14,063 bases of DNA from Methanoregulaceae archaeon (GCA_028679325.1 JAJRBS010000154.1:1-14063); one strand, 5' to 3'; counted from the stretch's first letter, positions 5,748 to 13,372 are shown. Made by a program: numbers and translations. Notes: generated from the sequence alone by a model not told the origin.

Positions 5748-6226
5748 GGGTTGTACCTTCCCTGCCGTACTTTTACCGCTGCACCGTAATTAAATACCAG
5801 CATCTCCCTGCCTGATAACACTGCCTCGCCGGTAGCGAGCAGGTCATCGGAGGGGTTCACGACCACGACCTCATCGCCGGCCCTGATAGCGGGATCAGCG
5901 GTGACGACATGTCGGGCAAAGACATTCTTTCCCTGGCCGATGAACTCGGCCACTTCCCCTGCGACCACGACCCTGTATGCCGGCGGGTCCAGACTGGCCC
6001 TGAATCTTTCCGCACCTTCTATACCCAGGGTCAGCCGCCCATCGGCGGCCCTGACAGTTGCAAGCCGTTTCCCGGCCAGGGTGATCTGGCGGATGCGTCC
6101 GGTCCGCGAGAGAATAAAGTCACAGCTGTCCGGAAAAATGGCGTTTCCGGCACCCCTCCCAAACTGGAAATCAGCGATGACCCGGACCTGCCTGAGCATA
6201 CTGTCCGGCGAGCAATTCATTGACAC
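5744..6226 (-). CDS. PUA-domain protein, ArcTGT C-terminal-like
   Basis: A stand-alone RNA-binding module of up to 160 residues. The C-terminal half (about 81-160; NVFARHV, ADPAIRAGDEVVVV, then ATGEAVLSGREML) is a PUA domain. The first half (VRVIADFQFGRGAGNAIFP, SRTGRIRQITLAGKRLATVRA, EGAERF) resembles the segment before the PUA domain in archaeosine tRNA-guanine transglycosylase and its paralogue ArcS. In full-length enzymes these modules place G15 of the tRNA D-loop in the active site; here no catalytic domain is attached. The start is uncertain: GTG at 6226 has AGGAG 10 bases upstream, ATG 6220 is two codons on, and ATG 6199 fits the conserved domain edge. All overlap the end of the upstream DHH gene, so translation is coupled. 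Confidence 0.8.
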   Translation of the reverse strand: MSMNCSPDSMLRQVRVIADFQFGRGAGNAIFPDSCDFILSRTGRIRQITLAGKRLATVRAADGRLTLGIEGAERFRASLDPPAYRVVVAGEVAEFIGQGKNVFARHVVTADPAIRAGDEVVVVNPSDDLLATGEAVLSGREMLVFNYGAAVKVRQGRYNP

Positions 6227-7568
6227 GCTTTACAAACTCCTGTTCGTTTTCACGGGGAATAGAGGCCCCGGCTGCGACACGGTGACCACCCCCGGCACCA
6301 CCGAGGCTGGCCGATGCTTCCATCGCTGCACGCTGGAGATCGACACCCCGTGCCACCATCTGTTCTGTTGTCCTGAGAGAGACCTTGGTCAGTTCCGGGT
6401 CTTCCGGTTGTTCCACCATGATCAGGATAGGCTTGTCCCGGTTGAGCTTCGACAGTGCCATCCCGGCCCCGATCCCGACGATCGTGTCCGGGTAACGGTT
6501 TCCGACATGGATATACTGGAGATGCGAGAGCTCACAGACACCATTATCGAGGATGTACATCAGCAGCTCCCGGATGATGGCACGGTGATTTGTGAGCATA
6601 TGTTCCGCCTGGCGGTAAGCGACACCCCGGTCTCCGCGGCAGATGCTCCCCCCGATTCGGGGCCTTGACCATCTCCCGCAGGAGTTTAAGAGAGTTGCGA
6701 ATTCCTGGGCATTCCGGAGCGGGGTTCTCCCCGGCTCTCCGGGGAAGAGATATGACTCGCAGAAGAGGCGGGACACATTTCCCCCGTTCACCAGGAGCTG
6801 CTGGGCGAGGGCACTGGTGATGATCCTCCGGTGCTCATCCGACACTTCTTCCCAGACAACCCAGTTCCCATCCTCTCCCTTCAGAGGTACCTTCATCCTC
6901 TGGAGAAATTTCATGGCCCCGTTGACATTATTGCTGATCCCCGGGACAAACGGGTCGTCATTATACGCGAGGCAGACATGGAGGGGCCGGGTGGAAACGC
7001 CATAGCAGTTGAGATCCTTTCCCCGTATCTCGACCCAGCCTGCCTCAGATCCTTCGAGGGCGATCTCACGCGCCGGACCGATCAGCCCGCAATCCTCGCG
7101 GGCCATCATATCACCGATATTCCCGATCACCGACAGTCTGGCGAGGTCAGTGTTGCCTGAATCGATCTCCCTGGCCACCAGGTAGGCCACACCTGCAGCG
7201 GACAACTTGGTGTAACCGTAGTGGATACCGTTCACCTGCCGATAGGAACAGGGACCTTCCTGACTGACATGGTGATCGATGATAAGAACCTCATCTTCCC
7301 GGAGACCCGCTTCAGCAAGAAGGTTCTGCTGGCCTGCTCCCAGGTCGCAGAAGACCTTGAACGAGGTGTCCCGCGGTACTTGCCGCATGGTCAGGGGCTC
7401 GAGCTGGCGGACGAAGACCGATTTCACCTCGATTCCTTCGCGGGCCAGGGCCTGGGCGAGGATGGTCTCCCCGGCTATGCCGTCCGCATCGATGTGGGAG
7501 ACGATCGTCACAGGGTTATGGCATACCATGTCCCGTGCTGCGGCCCGGGCATCATCGATGAGACCCAT
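6171..7568 (-). CDS. RecJ-like DHH/DHHA1 single-strand nuclease
   Basis: An archaeal RecJ-family phosphoesterase of 465 residues. The DHH domain shows its metal-binding motifs in order: SHIDADG (24-30), DLGAG (75-79), IDHH (97-100) and GNIGDM (149-154). The C-terminal DHHA1 substrate-binding domain carries GGAGGGHRVAAG (423-434). Archaeal relatives include GAN, a 5'-3' exonuclease that associates with GINS in the replicative helicase complex, and Hef-associated HAN; which subtype this is cannot be decided by eye. It is the first gene of the recJ-PUA-nac-trmI operon. No Shine-Dalgarno site precedes ATG 7568, but the minus strand has a TTTTTT tract near 7593-7598, about 27 bases upstream, so the message may be nearly leaderless. 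Confidence 0.88.
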   Translation of the reverse strand: MGLIDDARAAARDMVCHNPVTIVSHIDADGIAGETILAQALAREGIEVKSVFVRQLEPLTMRQVPRDTSFKVFCDLGAGQQNLLAEAGLREDEVLIIDHHVSQEGPCSYRQVNGIHYGYTKLSAAGVAYLVAREIDSGNTDLARLSVIGNIGDMMAREDCGLIGPAREIALEGSEAGWVEIRGKDLNCYGVSTRPLHVCLAYNDDPFVPGISNNVNGAMKFLQRMKVPLKGEDGNWVVWEEVSDEHRRIITSALAQQLLVNGGNVSRLFCESYLFPGEPGRTPLRNAQEFATLLNSCGRWSRPRIGGSICRGDRGVAYRQAEHMLTNHRAIIRELLMYILDNGVCELSHLQYIHVGNRYPDTIVGIGAGMALSKLNRDKPILIMVEQPEDPELTKVSLRTTEQMVARGVDLQRAAMEASASLGGAGGGHRVAAGASIPRENEQEFVKRVNELLAGQYAQAGPGHR

Positions 7569-7765
7569 TCATGTAGTAATTTGCGGATCGATGGAAAAAA
7601 GGTTGGGTAAGTGACTATGTCCTTCATAAATTCAGCCTGATGCGGATATGCTCGTAATTCATAAGTATCCGAAAACCAGATGCTGGTACTCAGAGGATGG
7701 ATTTCTGCATGGAACCTGAACCGGATCAATTCCCGGGAGGACTGGGAGAATTCGCCGATACAGGG
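7569..7765. promoter_or_regulatory. Divergent promoter region recJ-like / nnr
   Basis: This AT-rich interval separates two divergent operons. On the minus strand a T-run (7593-7598) is at TATA distance from the recJ-like ATG. On the plus strand TTCATAAG (7658-7665) is the best TATA candidate for the nnr-moaC unit and predicts a start near 7688-7692. Confidence 0.35.
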
Positions 7766-9121
7766 ATGATCACACATGAGCGCATGCGGGCGGTTGATGC
7801 CAATGCACAGGCCCTCGGCCTCTCATCACAGCAGATGATGGAGAGCGCCGGAAGGGCGCTAGCCGAGACCATCCGGGGGAGTGATCCCTGCCGGGTGCTC
7901 ATCCTCTGTGGGAGGGGGAACAATGGCGGAGACGGGATGGTGGCCGCCAGATACCTGCAGGATCTCGAACCAGATCTCATCGTTGTGGGTGGACAGAGGA
8001 TGACCGGCGAGACCACGGGACAGCTCCGCCTCCTCTCTCATTGCAGGGTCACCATTCATCCCGCCCTTTGCAGGGAGGATGTCCTGGCCCTCTCCGATCT
8101 GTTTGGGAACGCGGACCTGATCGTTGACTCGCTTCTGGGCACAGGGCTCCGGGGAGCGACCCGGGAGCCGGTGAGGAGTTGTGTCGAACTGGCCAACAGT
8201 TCACCGGGAAGGATCCTCTGTGCCGATGTCCCGACGCCCGGTATCCGGCCCGATGTCATCCTCGCCTTCCACCGCCCCAAGATCGAAGGGGCCCTTGTGA
8301 CCGATATCGGAGTACCTCTCGAGGCGGAGATCTTTACCGGCCCGGGAGACCTTCACCTCGTTAAAAAGAGACCCCCGCATGCTCACAAGGGCTATGGTGG
8401 AGAGGTCCTGATCATCGGGGGAGGTCCCTACCAGGGGGCACCGTACCTTGCCGGGCTCGGAGCCCTCCGGGCTGGTGCCGATATTGTAAGGATCGCCTCC
8501 CCTGAGTTCGAACCCATCCCCGACCTCATCTACGAGCGTCTCGAGGGAAAGATCATCGGCGCAGAGCATATCGAACAGATCCTCCGGCTTATCGAGGGGG
8601 CTGACGTCGTGCTGATCGGGAACGGTCTTGGAAACAGAAGCCACGCGGTGGTACGGGCTATCGCTTCTCACTGTAGGAAGGCCGTCTTCGATGCCGATGC
8701 GCTGCGGGCACCCCTGCCTGCCGGGAAAGACTCGATCTACACCCCTCACGCCGGAGAATTTAAGCGTATGACCGGAGTCCAGCCGGGTGAAGATCTGGTC
8801 GAGCGCGCCCGGGCAGTACGGGAAGCGGCACGGAGGGGGACCATCCTCCTCAAGGGACCTGTCGATACCATCTCGGACGGAGAGAAGGTCAGGTTCAACC
8901 GGACAGGCACTCCTTTGATGACCGTTGGTGGAACCGGAGATGTCCTTGCCGGTGTGACAGCTGCGCTCTTCTGTCACCTACCGGCCTTTGAAGCGGCGTG
9001 TGTCGCAGCATATGTGAATGGGAAGGCCGGAATGGCCGTGGAAAGAGAACGGGGAGGCGGGATGCTGGCAAGTGACCTCGTTAACTGGATCCCTGATGAA
9101 CTGTTTGGAAGAGGAGGGTGA
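7766..9121 (+). CDS. nnr: Bifunctional NAD(P)H-hydrate epimerase/dehydratase
   Basis: This repairs damaged NADH and NADPH. The N-terminal epimerase (YjeF_N) interconverts the R and S hydrates; the C-terminal dehydratase (ribokinase-like fold) restores NAD(P)H using ADP or ATP. From the chosen start (451 residues) the epimerase begins ITHERMRAVD, with MESAGRAL and the signature GRGNNGGDG (49-57). The dehydratase begins near AHKGYGGEVLIIGGG (about 206) and carries GGTGDVLAGV (about 388), whose Asp is the catalytic base. An in-frame ATG at 7697 would add 23 residues. I prefer 7766 because family homology begins there and the upstream codons have much weaker GC bias at third positions. Neither start has a good Shine-Dalgarno site. 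It ends 4 bases before moaC. Confidence 0.92.
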   Translation: MITHERMRAVDANAQALGLSSQQMMESAGRALAETIRGSDPCRVLILCGRGNNGGDGMVAARYLQDLEPDLIVVGGQRMTGETTGQLRLLSHCRVTIHPALCREDVLALSDLFGNADLIVDSLLGTGLRGATREPVRSCVELANSSPGRILCADVPTPGIRPDVILAFHRPKIEGALVTDIGVPLEAEIFTGPGDLHLVKKRPPHAHKGYGGEVLIIGGGPYQGAPYLAGLGALRAGADIVRIASPEFEPIPDLIYERLEGKIIGAEHIEQILRLIEGADVVLIGNGLGNRSHAVVRAIASHCRKAVFDADALRAPLPAGKDSIYTPHAGEFKRMTGVQPGEDLVERARAVREAARRGTILLKGPVDTISDGEKVRFNRTGTPLMTVGGTGDVLAGVTAALFCHLPAFEAACVAAYVNGKAGMAVERERGGGMLASDLVNWIPDELFGRGG

Positions 9122-9125
9122 AGGC

Positions 9126-9590
9126 ATGGCTGAATTCACGCACATCCGGGGAGATTCTGTCCACATGGTGGATGTTGGAGAGAAGGAACAGGTCCGGAGG
9201 GAAGCGATCGCAACCGGGAAGATCCATCTTAGACCGGAAACTCTCGATGCCATCAGACGCGGAAGCACCGTCAAGGGGAACGTACTTGCCACTGCGACCG
9301 TCGCTGCAACGCTGGCAGTCAAAGACACTTCCCGGGTCATCCCGATGTGTCACGCCATCCCTGTTACCGGGATCGAAGTGGACTTCACCGACGGGGATAC
9401 ATGGATCGAGGCCACAGTCCGCGTCAGGTCGGTTGGCAGGACCGGGGTGGAGATGGAGGCCCTGACCGGTGTAACGGTCGCTCTCCTGACCATCTGGGAC
9501 ATGGTGAAGTCCTCCGAAAAAGATGAAAGAGGGCAGTATCCAGTCACCCGGATTGAGCATATCCGGGTCCTGGAGAAGAGGAAGGGGTAG
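9126..9590 (+). CDS. moaC: Cyclic pyranopterin monophosphate synthase MoaC
   Basis: Second enzyme of molybdopterin synthesis: converts 3',8-cyclo-7,8-dihydroguanosine triphosphate, made by MoaA, into cyclic pyranopterin monophosphate. Methanogens need the cofactor (with Mo or W) for formylmethanofuran dehydrogenase. The 154 residues match the family length. Visible motifs are ATVAATLAVKDTS, the active-site IPMCHAIPVTGIEVDF, VGRTGVEMEALTGV, and a C-terminal KDERG with the late conserved basic/acidic cluster. The frame is open further upstream, but ATG 9126 is chosen: the family starts with a FTHI-like segment here and GGAGGG (9113-9118) lies at good spacing. Only 4 bases follow the nnr stop, so the two are co-transcribed. 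Confidence 0.93.
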   Translation: MAEFTHIRGDSVHMVDVGEKEQVRREAIATGKIHLRPETLDAIRRGSTVKGNVLATATVAATLAVKDTSRVIPMCHAIPVTGIEVDFTDGDTWIEATVRVRSVGRTGVEMEALTGVTVALLTIWDMVKSSEKDERGQYPVTRIEHIRVLEKRKG

Positions 9591-9594
9591 ATGG

Positions 9595-9610
9595 CCCGCT
9601 ATACCGCGGG
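9595..9610 (+). terminator. Hairpin after moaC
   Basis: CCCGC-TATACC-GCGGG forms a 5-bp stem starting 5 bases after the moaC stop, followed by AATGGCTTT. The U-content is modest, so termination here is only plausible. Confidence 0.35.
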
Positions 9611-9650
9611 AATGGCTTTAAGGCTTCCTGTGCAGAAAGAATAAGGCCGT

Positions 9651-9703
9651 ACGGGATCAGTCCCGTGAAGGAATGTAGCGACCTGTTCGCTGAACCTGAA
9701 GGT
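9651..9703 (+). promoter_or_regulatory. Hairpin-rich leader of rpl15e
   Basis: Three consecutive dyads precede the gene: ACGGGA-TCAG-TCCCGT (9651-9666), AGCGA-CCTGT-TCGCT (9677-9691) and ACCT-GA-AGGT (9694-9703). The last includes the G residues that would serve as the Shine-Dalgarno site (GGTGAT, 9701-9706). A TATA-like CTTTAAGG (9616-9623) predicts a start near 9644-9648, which would put all three in the mRNA. A regulatory leader is an inference. Confidence 0.35.
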
Positions 9704-9712
9704 GATACAAAG

Positions 9713-10303
9713 ATGTCGAAATCAGTGTATGCCTACATACGTGAGGCATGGAAGAAACCCTCCGAAACACCGGTAAAAGACCTGCAGTGGCACCGGATGC
9801 AGATTTGGAGGCGTGAAGGCAGTGTGGTCAGAGTCGAACACCCGACCCGTATCGACCGTGCCCGGAACCTCGGGTACAAGGCCAAGCAGGGCATCGCCGT
9901 GGTCCGTGTGAAAATCCGGCGGGGTGGACGACGAAAATCACGCTACGTCCGCGCCCGGCGCTCTATACGGATGGGCAAGAACCGCATCACACCAGCGAAG
10001 AGCCTCCAGCGGATAGCAGAGGAACGGGCTTCACGCAGGTACCCGAACATGGAGGTGCTCAACTCGTACTGGGTCGGGCAGGACGGGAGGCAGAAGTGGT
10101 TCGAAGTCATTCTCGTTGATGGTCACCACCCGGCGATAAAGAGCGACAAGACTCTCTCCTGGGTCTGCAACCCGACCCAGAGAGGGCGTGCAGAGCGCGG
10201 GAAGACCAGTGCCGGGAGGAAGGGCCGGGGCATGATGACCCGGGGATTCGGTACCGAGAAGACCCGCCCGAGTATCAGGTCGCATGGAAACCTGGGTAAA
10301 TAA
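9713..10303 (+). CDS. rpl15e: Large ribosomal subunit protein L15e
   Basis: Archaeal/eukaryotic-type 50S protein that binds 23S rRNA. The 196 residues match the usual length. It starts SKSVYAYIREAWKKP, the family's N-terminus, and contains GYKAKQGIAVVRVKIRRGGR, NRITPAKSLQRIAEERASRR, NSYWVGQDGRQKWFEVILVD and the Gly/Arg/Lys-rich tail RGKTSAGRKGRGMMTRGFGTEKTRPS that threads into rRNA. The frame is open upstream to a GTG at 9665, but ATG 9713 fits the family and has GGTGAT 7 bases before it. It heads the superoperon that runs to the window end; 30 bases with a T-run (10313-10318) separate it from rnp3. Confidence 0.96.
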   Translation: MSKSVYAYIREAWKKPSETPVKDLQWHRMQIWRREGSVVRVEHPTRIDRARNLGYKAKQGIAVVRVKIRRGGRRKSRYVRARRSIRMGKNRITPAKSLQRIAEERASRRYPNMEVLNSYWVGQDGRQKWFEVILVDGHHPAIKSDKTLSWVCNPTQRGRAERGKTSAGRKGRGMMTRGFGTEKTRPSIRSHGNLGK

Positions 10304-10333
10304 GATAATCTCTTTTTTCCAGATCCTTTCCTG

Positions 10334-10972
10334 ATGGTCACCGATTGCTGCGTTCATCCGTACCCTGACGGGGACACCTCGCTCCGCAGGATGGCCCTCG
10401 AAGCCGGGGCTCTTGGTTTTGACAGCATCGTGGCTCAAGTCCGTCAGGGATCCATCTACCAGGGGATCAGAATAATCCCTGCCGCGATCATCGCCGAGAC
10501 GGATGCCAGGAAGGTCTCCGGCCGCCTGAAAAGAGCGGGAGGGGAAGGTGTGCTGGTGATGGTGAATGCCGGTGAAAACGGATTCAACAGGGCAGTTCTG
10601 AATATCAGCGGCCTGCATATCCTGCGCCAAGTCCACAGGACCCAGAAGAATTCCTTTGACCATATCGCCGCCCGCACGGCGACCTCACGGAATGTTGCCA
10701 TTGACATTGATCTGTACCCCCTGATTCATGATACCGGCACCTCCCGGCAGAAAGTCCTCCAGCGCTACCAGGATATCATGACCCTCCGGTCAAGGTACCG
10801 GTTTCCCCTGACTCTGTCAAGCAATGCCTGCTCATGGCTTGATCTCCGATCAGTCGACGACATGTACCACCTCTGTGGATTGATCGGTATGGACGAAGGA
10901 GAGGTCAGGGAAGCACTGGAAACGGCTGACGATCTTCTCATGCCATCCCGCCCGGCCCGGGAGGTCTTATGA
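10334..10972 (+). CDS. rnp3: Ribonuclease P protein component 3 (Rpp30)
   Basis: A protein subunit of archaeal RNase P, which removes the 5' leader from pre-tRNA; Rpp30 pairs with Pop5 and supports the catalytic domain of the RNA. The 212 residues fit the TIM-barrel (PHP-like) family: VTDCCVHPYPDG at the N-terminus, ALEAGALGFDSIV, GLHILRQVHR, AIDIDLYPLI and PLTLSSNACSWLDLRS with a C-terminal helical segment. ATG 10334 lacks an evident Shine-Dalgarno site. Its stop overlaps the rnp2 ATG (ATGA), so the two partner subunits are translationally coupled. Confidence 0.93.
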   Translation: MVTDCCVHPYPDGDTSLRRMALEAGALGFDSIVAQVRQGSIYQGIRIIPAAIIAETDARKVSGRLKRAGGEGVLVMVNAGENGFNRAVLNISGLHILRQVHRTQKNSFDHIAARTATSRNVAIDIDLYPLIHDTGTSRQKVLQRYQDIMTLRSRYRFPLTLSSNACSWLDLRSVDDMYHLCGLIGMDEGEVREALETADDLLMPSRPAREVL

Positions 10973-11457
10973 AGCCACGGCCCCCGACGCTCAGGACCAA
11001 GAAAAGATACATTCTGGCGAGGATTGATCCTCCCGGGGTCGAGATCGGACCACGAGACCTCTATTACAGCATCCTCGAGTCCCTGACCAGCCTTTTTGGT
11101 GATGTTCTTGCAGCAGAGGCCGGTTTTATCCTCATTTCGTGCGAATCAGGGTATGCAGAGATCCGCTGTACCCGGGGTCTCGAGCATCAGCTGAGGACTG
11201 CGCTGTCAACAGTCACCGGGGTCCAGGGAAAGAAGGTCGCTCTCCGGTCCCTTGCCACGTCAGGGACACTCCTGGCGCTCAGGAAAAGACGCTCGAGGCC
11301 CCTCCCGCCCCAATCCGAAGAGTCCGGTGAGTGGGAGATCTTGGGCAGCGTCTATTCTGCACGCCGTTACCAGGGTCAAAAGGTTGATTTGGTGGAAAAA
11401 GGAATTAAAGGACAGGAACTGTTGTTTCTCACACAGGACGATCGAGAGGAGTTTTAA
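10969..11457 (+). CDS. rnp2: Ribonuclease P protein component 2 (Pop5)
   Basis: Partner of Rpp30 in archaeal RNase P; a heterotetramer of two Pop5 and two Rpp30 activates the RNA. The 162 residues begin with the Pop5 alpha-beta core: TLRTKKRYILARI, IGPRDLYYSILESL, LFGDVLAAEAGFILI and GYAEIRCTRGLEHQLRTAL. A longer C-terminal part follows (about 120-162), ending VEKGIKGQELLFLTQDD, which makes the protein somewhat longer than the shortest archaeal Pop5 proteins. GGAGGTC 2 bases before ATG 10969 and the ATGA overlap with rnp3 support this start. Its TAA overlaps the psmA ATG by one base. Confidence 0.92.
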   Translation: MKPRPPTLRTKKRYILARIDPPGVEIGPRDLYYSILESLTSLFGDVLAAEAGFILISCESGYAEIRCTRGLEHQLRTALSTVTGVQGKKVALRSLATSGTLLALRKRRSRPLPPQSEESGEWEILGSVYSARRYQGQKVDLVEKGIKGQELLFLTQDDREEF

Positions 11458-12182
11458 TGCAGCCACAAGCATACCAGATGGGATACGACCGGGCCATCAC
11501 CGTCTTCAGTCCCGATGGCCGTCTTTATCAGGTCGAGTACGCCCGCGAGGCCGTGAAGAGGGGGACCACGGCCGTGGGGATAAAGTGCAGGGAGGGAATT
11601 GTGCTCATCGTCGATAAGAGGGTGAGCTCCCGCCTTCTCGAGGCATCATCCATCGAGAAGATCTTCATCATCGATGAACATATCGGGGTGGCATCTTCAG
11701 GCCTGGTCGGGGATGCCCGGGCCCTCGTTGACCGTGCACGTATCGAGGCCCAGATAAACCGGGTGACATACGACGAAAGCATTGACGTTGAGGCCCTTGC
11801 CAAGAAGCTTGGCGACCACATGCAGACCTACACCCAGTTCGGGGGCGCACGGCCCTACGGGACCGCCCTTCTGATCGCAGGGATCAGCGACGGTGAATGC
11901 CGCCTCTTCGAAACAGACCCGAGCGGGACCCTGCTCGAATACAAGGCAACCGGGATCGGCATTGGCCGTACCGCGGTGATGAAGGTCTTTGAGGAGGAGT
12001 ACTCATACGAGGCCAGCCTGAAGGAAGCAATTCTCCTCGGATTAAAGGCCCTCCACGATGCGACAGAAGGCAAGTTCGATGTGAACACCGTGGAGATCGG
12101 CGTCATCGAAGTCAGGGACCAGGTTTTCCGGAAGATGGCCAAGGAAGAGGTCGCATCATTTGTCGGTGAGTTCGAGAAGTAG
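11457..12182 (+). CDS. psmA: Proteasome subunit alpha
   Basis: Forms the outer heptameric rings of the 20S proteasome, which gate entry of substrates unfolded by PAN or related ATPases. At 241 residues it has the typical length. The N-terminal gate and signature are clear: YDRAITVFSPDGRLYQVEYA (10-29), then GTTAVGIK (36-43), SGLVGDAR, GARPYGTALLIAG and the end of the fold with TVEIGVIEV. There is no processed propeptide or catalytic N-terminal Thr, as expected for alpha. GAGGAG lies 6 bases before the ATG, which shares one base with the rnp2 stop (TAATG). SBDS follows after 12 bases. Confidence 0.97.
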   Translation: MQPQAYQMGYDRAITVFSPDGRLYQVEYAREAVKRGTTAVGIKCREGIVLIVDKRVSSRLLEASSIEKIFIIDEHIGVASSGLVGDARALVDRARIEAQINRVTYDESIDVEALAKKLGDHMQTYTQFGGARPYGTALLIAGISDGECRLFETDPSGTLLEYKATGIGIGRTAVMKVFEEEYSYEASLKEAILLGLKALHDATEGKFDVNTVEIGVIEVRDQVFRKMAKEEVASFVGEFEK

Positions 12183-12194
12183 GGTGCACAGGTC

Positions 12195-12899
12195 ATGATA
12201 CCCCTCGACCGAGCGGTGGTGGCACGGCTTGAAAGTCATGGCGAGAAGTTTGAGATACTTGTCGATCCGGATCTTGCCGTCCGGTACAGGCAGGGCGACC
12301 CGATAGACATCGAGGAGATGGTCGCAGCACTCTCGGTCTTTGAGAATTCTTCCCGGGGGACAAGAGCCTCTGACGAATCGCTGAACAAGGTATTTCATAC
12401 CACGGATTTTCCCCCCATTGCAGAGAGGATCATCAGGAAGGGAGAGATACACCTCACGGCTGATCAACGCCGGACACTGATCGCGGATAAAAAGAAACAG
12501 GTCATCACCTTCATCTCCCGCAATGCCATCAACCCCCAGACCGGTCTCCCGCATCCTCCCCAGCGGATAGAGATGGCCATGGACGAGGCCCGGGTGAACA
12601 TAGATCTCTACAAATCCCTCGATGAGCTGGTGAAGGAGACGATGAAAGCCCTGCGCCCGCTTCTTCCCATCAGGTTCGAGGAAGTGAGGATCGCCGTGAA
12701 GGTCCCTCCCGATTACGCGTCAAAATCGTATGGGGATATCCAGGCGGCTGGCCTCATTGAAAAAGAGGAATGGCAGAAGGACGGGTCCTGGATCTGCGTT
12801 GTCAGGATCCCGGCCGGGATCCAGGGCGAGTTCTTTGACCTTATCAACCGGGTCACGAAGGGGCAGGGAGAAGTGCGCATCCTCAATCAAGTATATTAA
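12195..12899 (+). CDS. sbds: SBDS-family ribosome maturation protein
   Basis: The archaeal Shwachman-Bodian-Diamond syndrome protein works with elongation factor 2 to release the anti-association factor aIF6 from new large ribosomal subunits. The 234 residues have the three-domain layout: N-terminal FYSH domain (about 1-88; ESHGEKFEILVDP, ALSVFENSSRG, NKVFHTTDF), helical middle domain (about 89-160; ERIIRKGEIHLTADQR, TFISRNAINPQTGLPHPP) and C-terminal ferredoxin-like domain (about 162-234; PLLPIRFEEVRIAVKVPP, SWICVVRIPAG). AGGT lies 3 bases before ATG 12195. In many archaea rrp4, rrp41 and rrp42 follow; here rpl37ae follows after 44 bases. Confidence 0.96.
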   Translation: MIPLDRAVVARLESHGEKFEILVDPDLAVRYRQGDPIDIEEMVAALSVFENSSRGTRASDESLNKVFHTTDFPPIAERIIRKGEIHLTADQRRTLIADKKKQVITFISRNAINPQTGLPHPPQRIEMAMDEARVNIDLYKSLDELVKETMKALRPLLPIRFEEVRIAVKVPPDYASKSYGDIQAAGLIEKEEWQKDGSWICVVRIPAGIQGEFFDLINRVTKGQGEVRILNQVY

Positions 12900-12913
12900 C
12901 CGAAAAGACTCAG

Positions 12914-12920
12914 TATAAAA
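12914..12920 (+). promoter_or_regulatory. Possible internal TATA box before rpl37ae
   Basis: TATAAAA lies 24-30 bases upstream of the rpl37ae ATG. A start about 25 bases on would give an almost leaderless transcript, which conflicts with the good Shine-Dalgarno GGAGGAG (12932-12938). Chance occurrence is quite possible. Confidence 0.25.
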
Positions 12921-12943
12921 GACAGTTTGCCGGAGGAGAAGAT

Positions 12944-13234
12944 ATGGCCCGTTCAATGCAGAAGGCAAAAGGAAGCGTGACTGGAAGCGCCGGACGTTTC
13001 GGCCCGCGCTATGGAAGGTTTGTCAGAAAAAGGGTGGCTGAGAGCGAGAAGATAAGCCGGGCTGCCCACCGTTGTCCCCGGTGTGATGTGGTGGCGGTGA
13101 AAAGAGAAGGCACCGGGATATGGGGATGCCGCAAGTGCGGGTTCAAATTCGCCGGTGGTGCTTACCAGCCCCAGACCCCGCAGCTCCGCATCGCGCTCCG
13201 CACCATCGACCGAGCCCTGGGCAAGGAGGTCTGA
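12944..13234 (+). CDS. rpl37ae: Large ribosomal subunit protein L37ae (eL43)
   Basis: Zinc-binding 50S protein of the archaeal/eukaryotic type. The 96 residues contain a basic N-terminus with GRFGPRYGRFVRKRV (17-31), a zinc ribbon with CPRC (44-47) and CRKC (62-65), and a C-terminal helix with LRIALRTIDRAL. GGAGGAG (12932-12938) is 5 bases before ATG 12944. It is separated from the rpoP TTG by only 3 bases, and its own last codons (GGAGGT at 13225-13230) supply the ribosome-binding site for rpoP. Confidence 0.96.
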   Translation: MARSMQKAKGSVTGSAGRFGPRYGRFVRKRVAESEKISRAAHRCPRCDVVAVKREGTGIWGCRKCGFKFAGGAYQPQTPQLRIALRTIDRALGKEV

Positions 13235-13237
13235 GGT

Positions 13238-13372
13238 TTGGCAGGCTCCTATAAGTGTGCACGGTGCAAAGCCAAGGTCGAGATCGATGTCAACGTCCGT
13301 TGTCCTTATTGCGGACACCGGATTCTCTTTAAGGAACGCGGTGCAGCGATCAAAGAGCTCAAAGCTCGATGA
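13238..13372 (+). CDS. rpoP: DNA-directed RNA polymerase subunit P
   Basis: The small zinc-ribbon subunit of archaeal RNA polymerase, equivalent to eukaryotic Rpb12, which helps hold the Rpo3-Rpo10-Rpo11 platform. I read 44 residues from a TTG start: SYKCARCKAKVEI, then RCPYCGHRILFKERG, with a zinc site of C7, C10, C22 and C25. The size matches the family. GGAGGT (13225-13230) with a 7-base spacer supports the TTG, and no ATG or GTG is available in this frame before the zinc site. The stop overlaps the ATG of the Brix gene (ATGA). Confidence 0.95.
   Translation: MAGSYKCARCKAKVEIDVNVRCPYCGHRILFKERGAAIKELKAR

Noticed and set aside
5901..6668. Long plus-strand open frame opposite the PUA and DHH genes
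   Set aside because: It is antisense to two clearly recognisable genes in a high-GC region; the translation has no family features and no ribosome-binding site.
8201..8977. 258-codon minus-strand open frame inside nnr
   Set aside because: It mirrors the codon bias of nnr on the other strand and has no recognisable domain.
9661..9712. C/D box guide RNA in the rpl15e leader
   Set aside because: GTGAAGG and CTGA give only loose matches to C and D boxes, and the hairpins explain the structure better.
10031..10663. 210-codon minus-strand open frame across rpl15e and rnp3
   Set aside because: Antisense shadow of two conserved genes; no motif.
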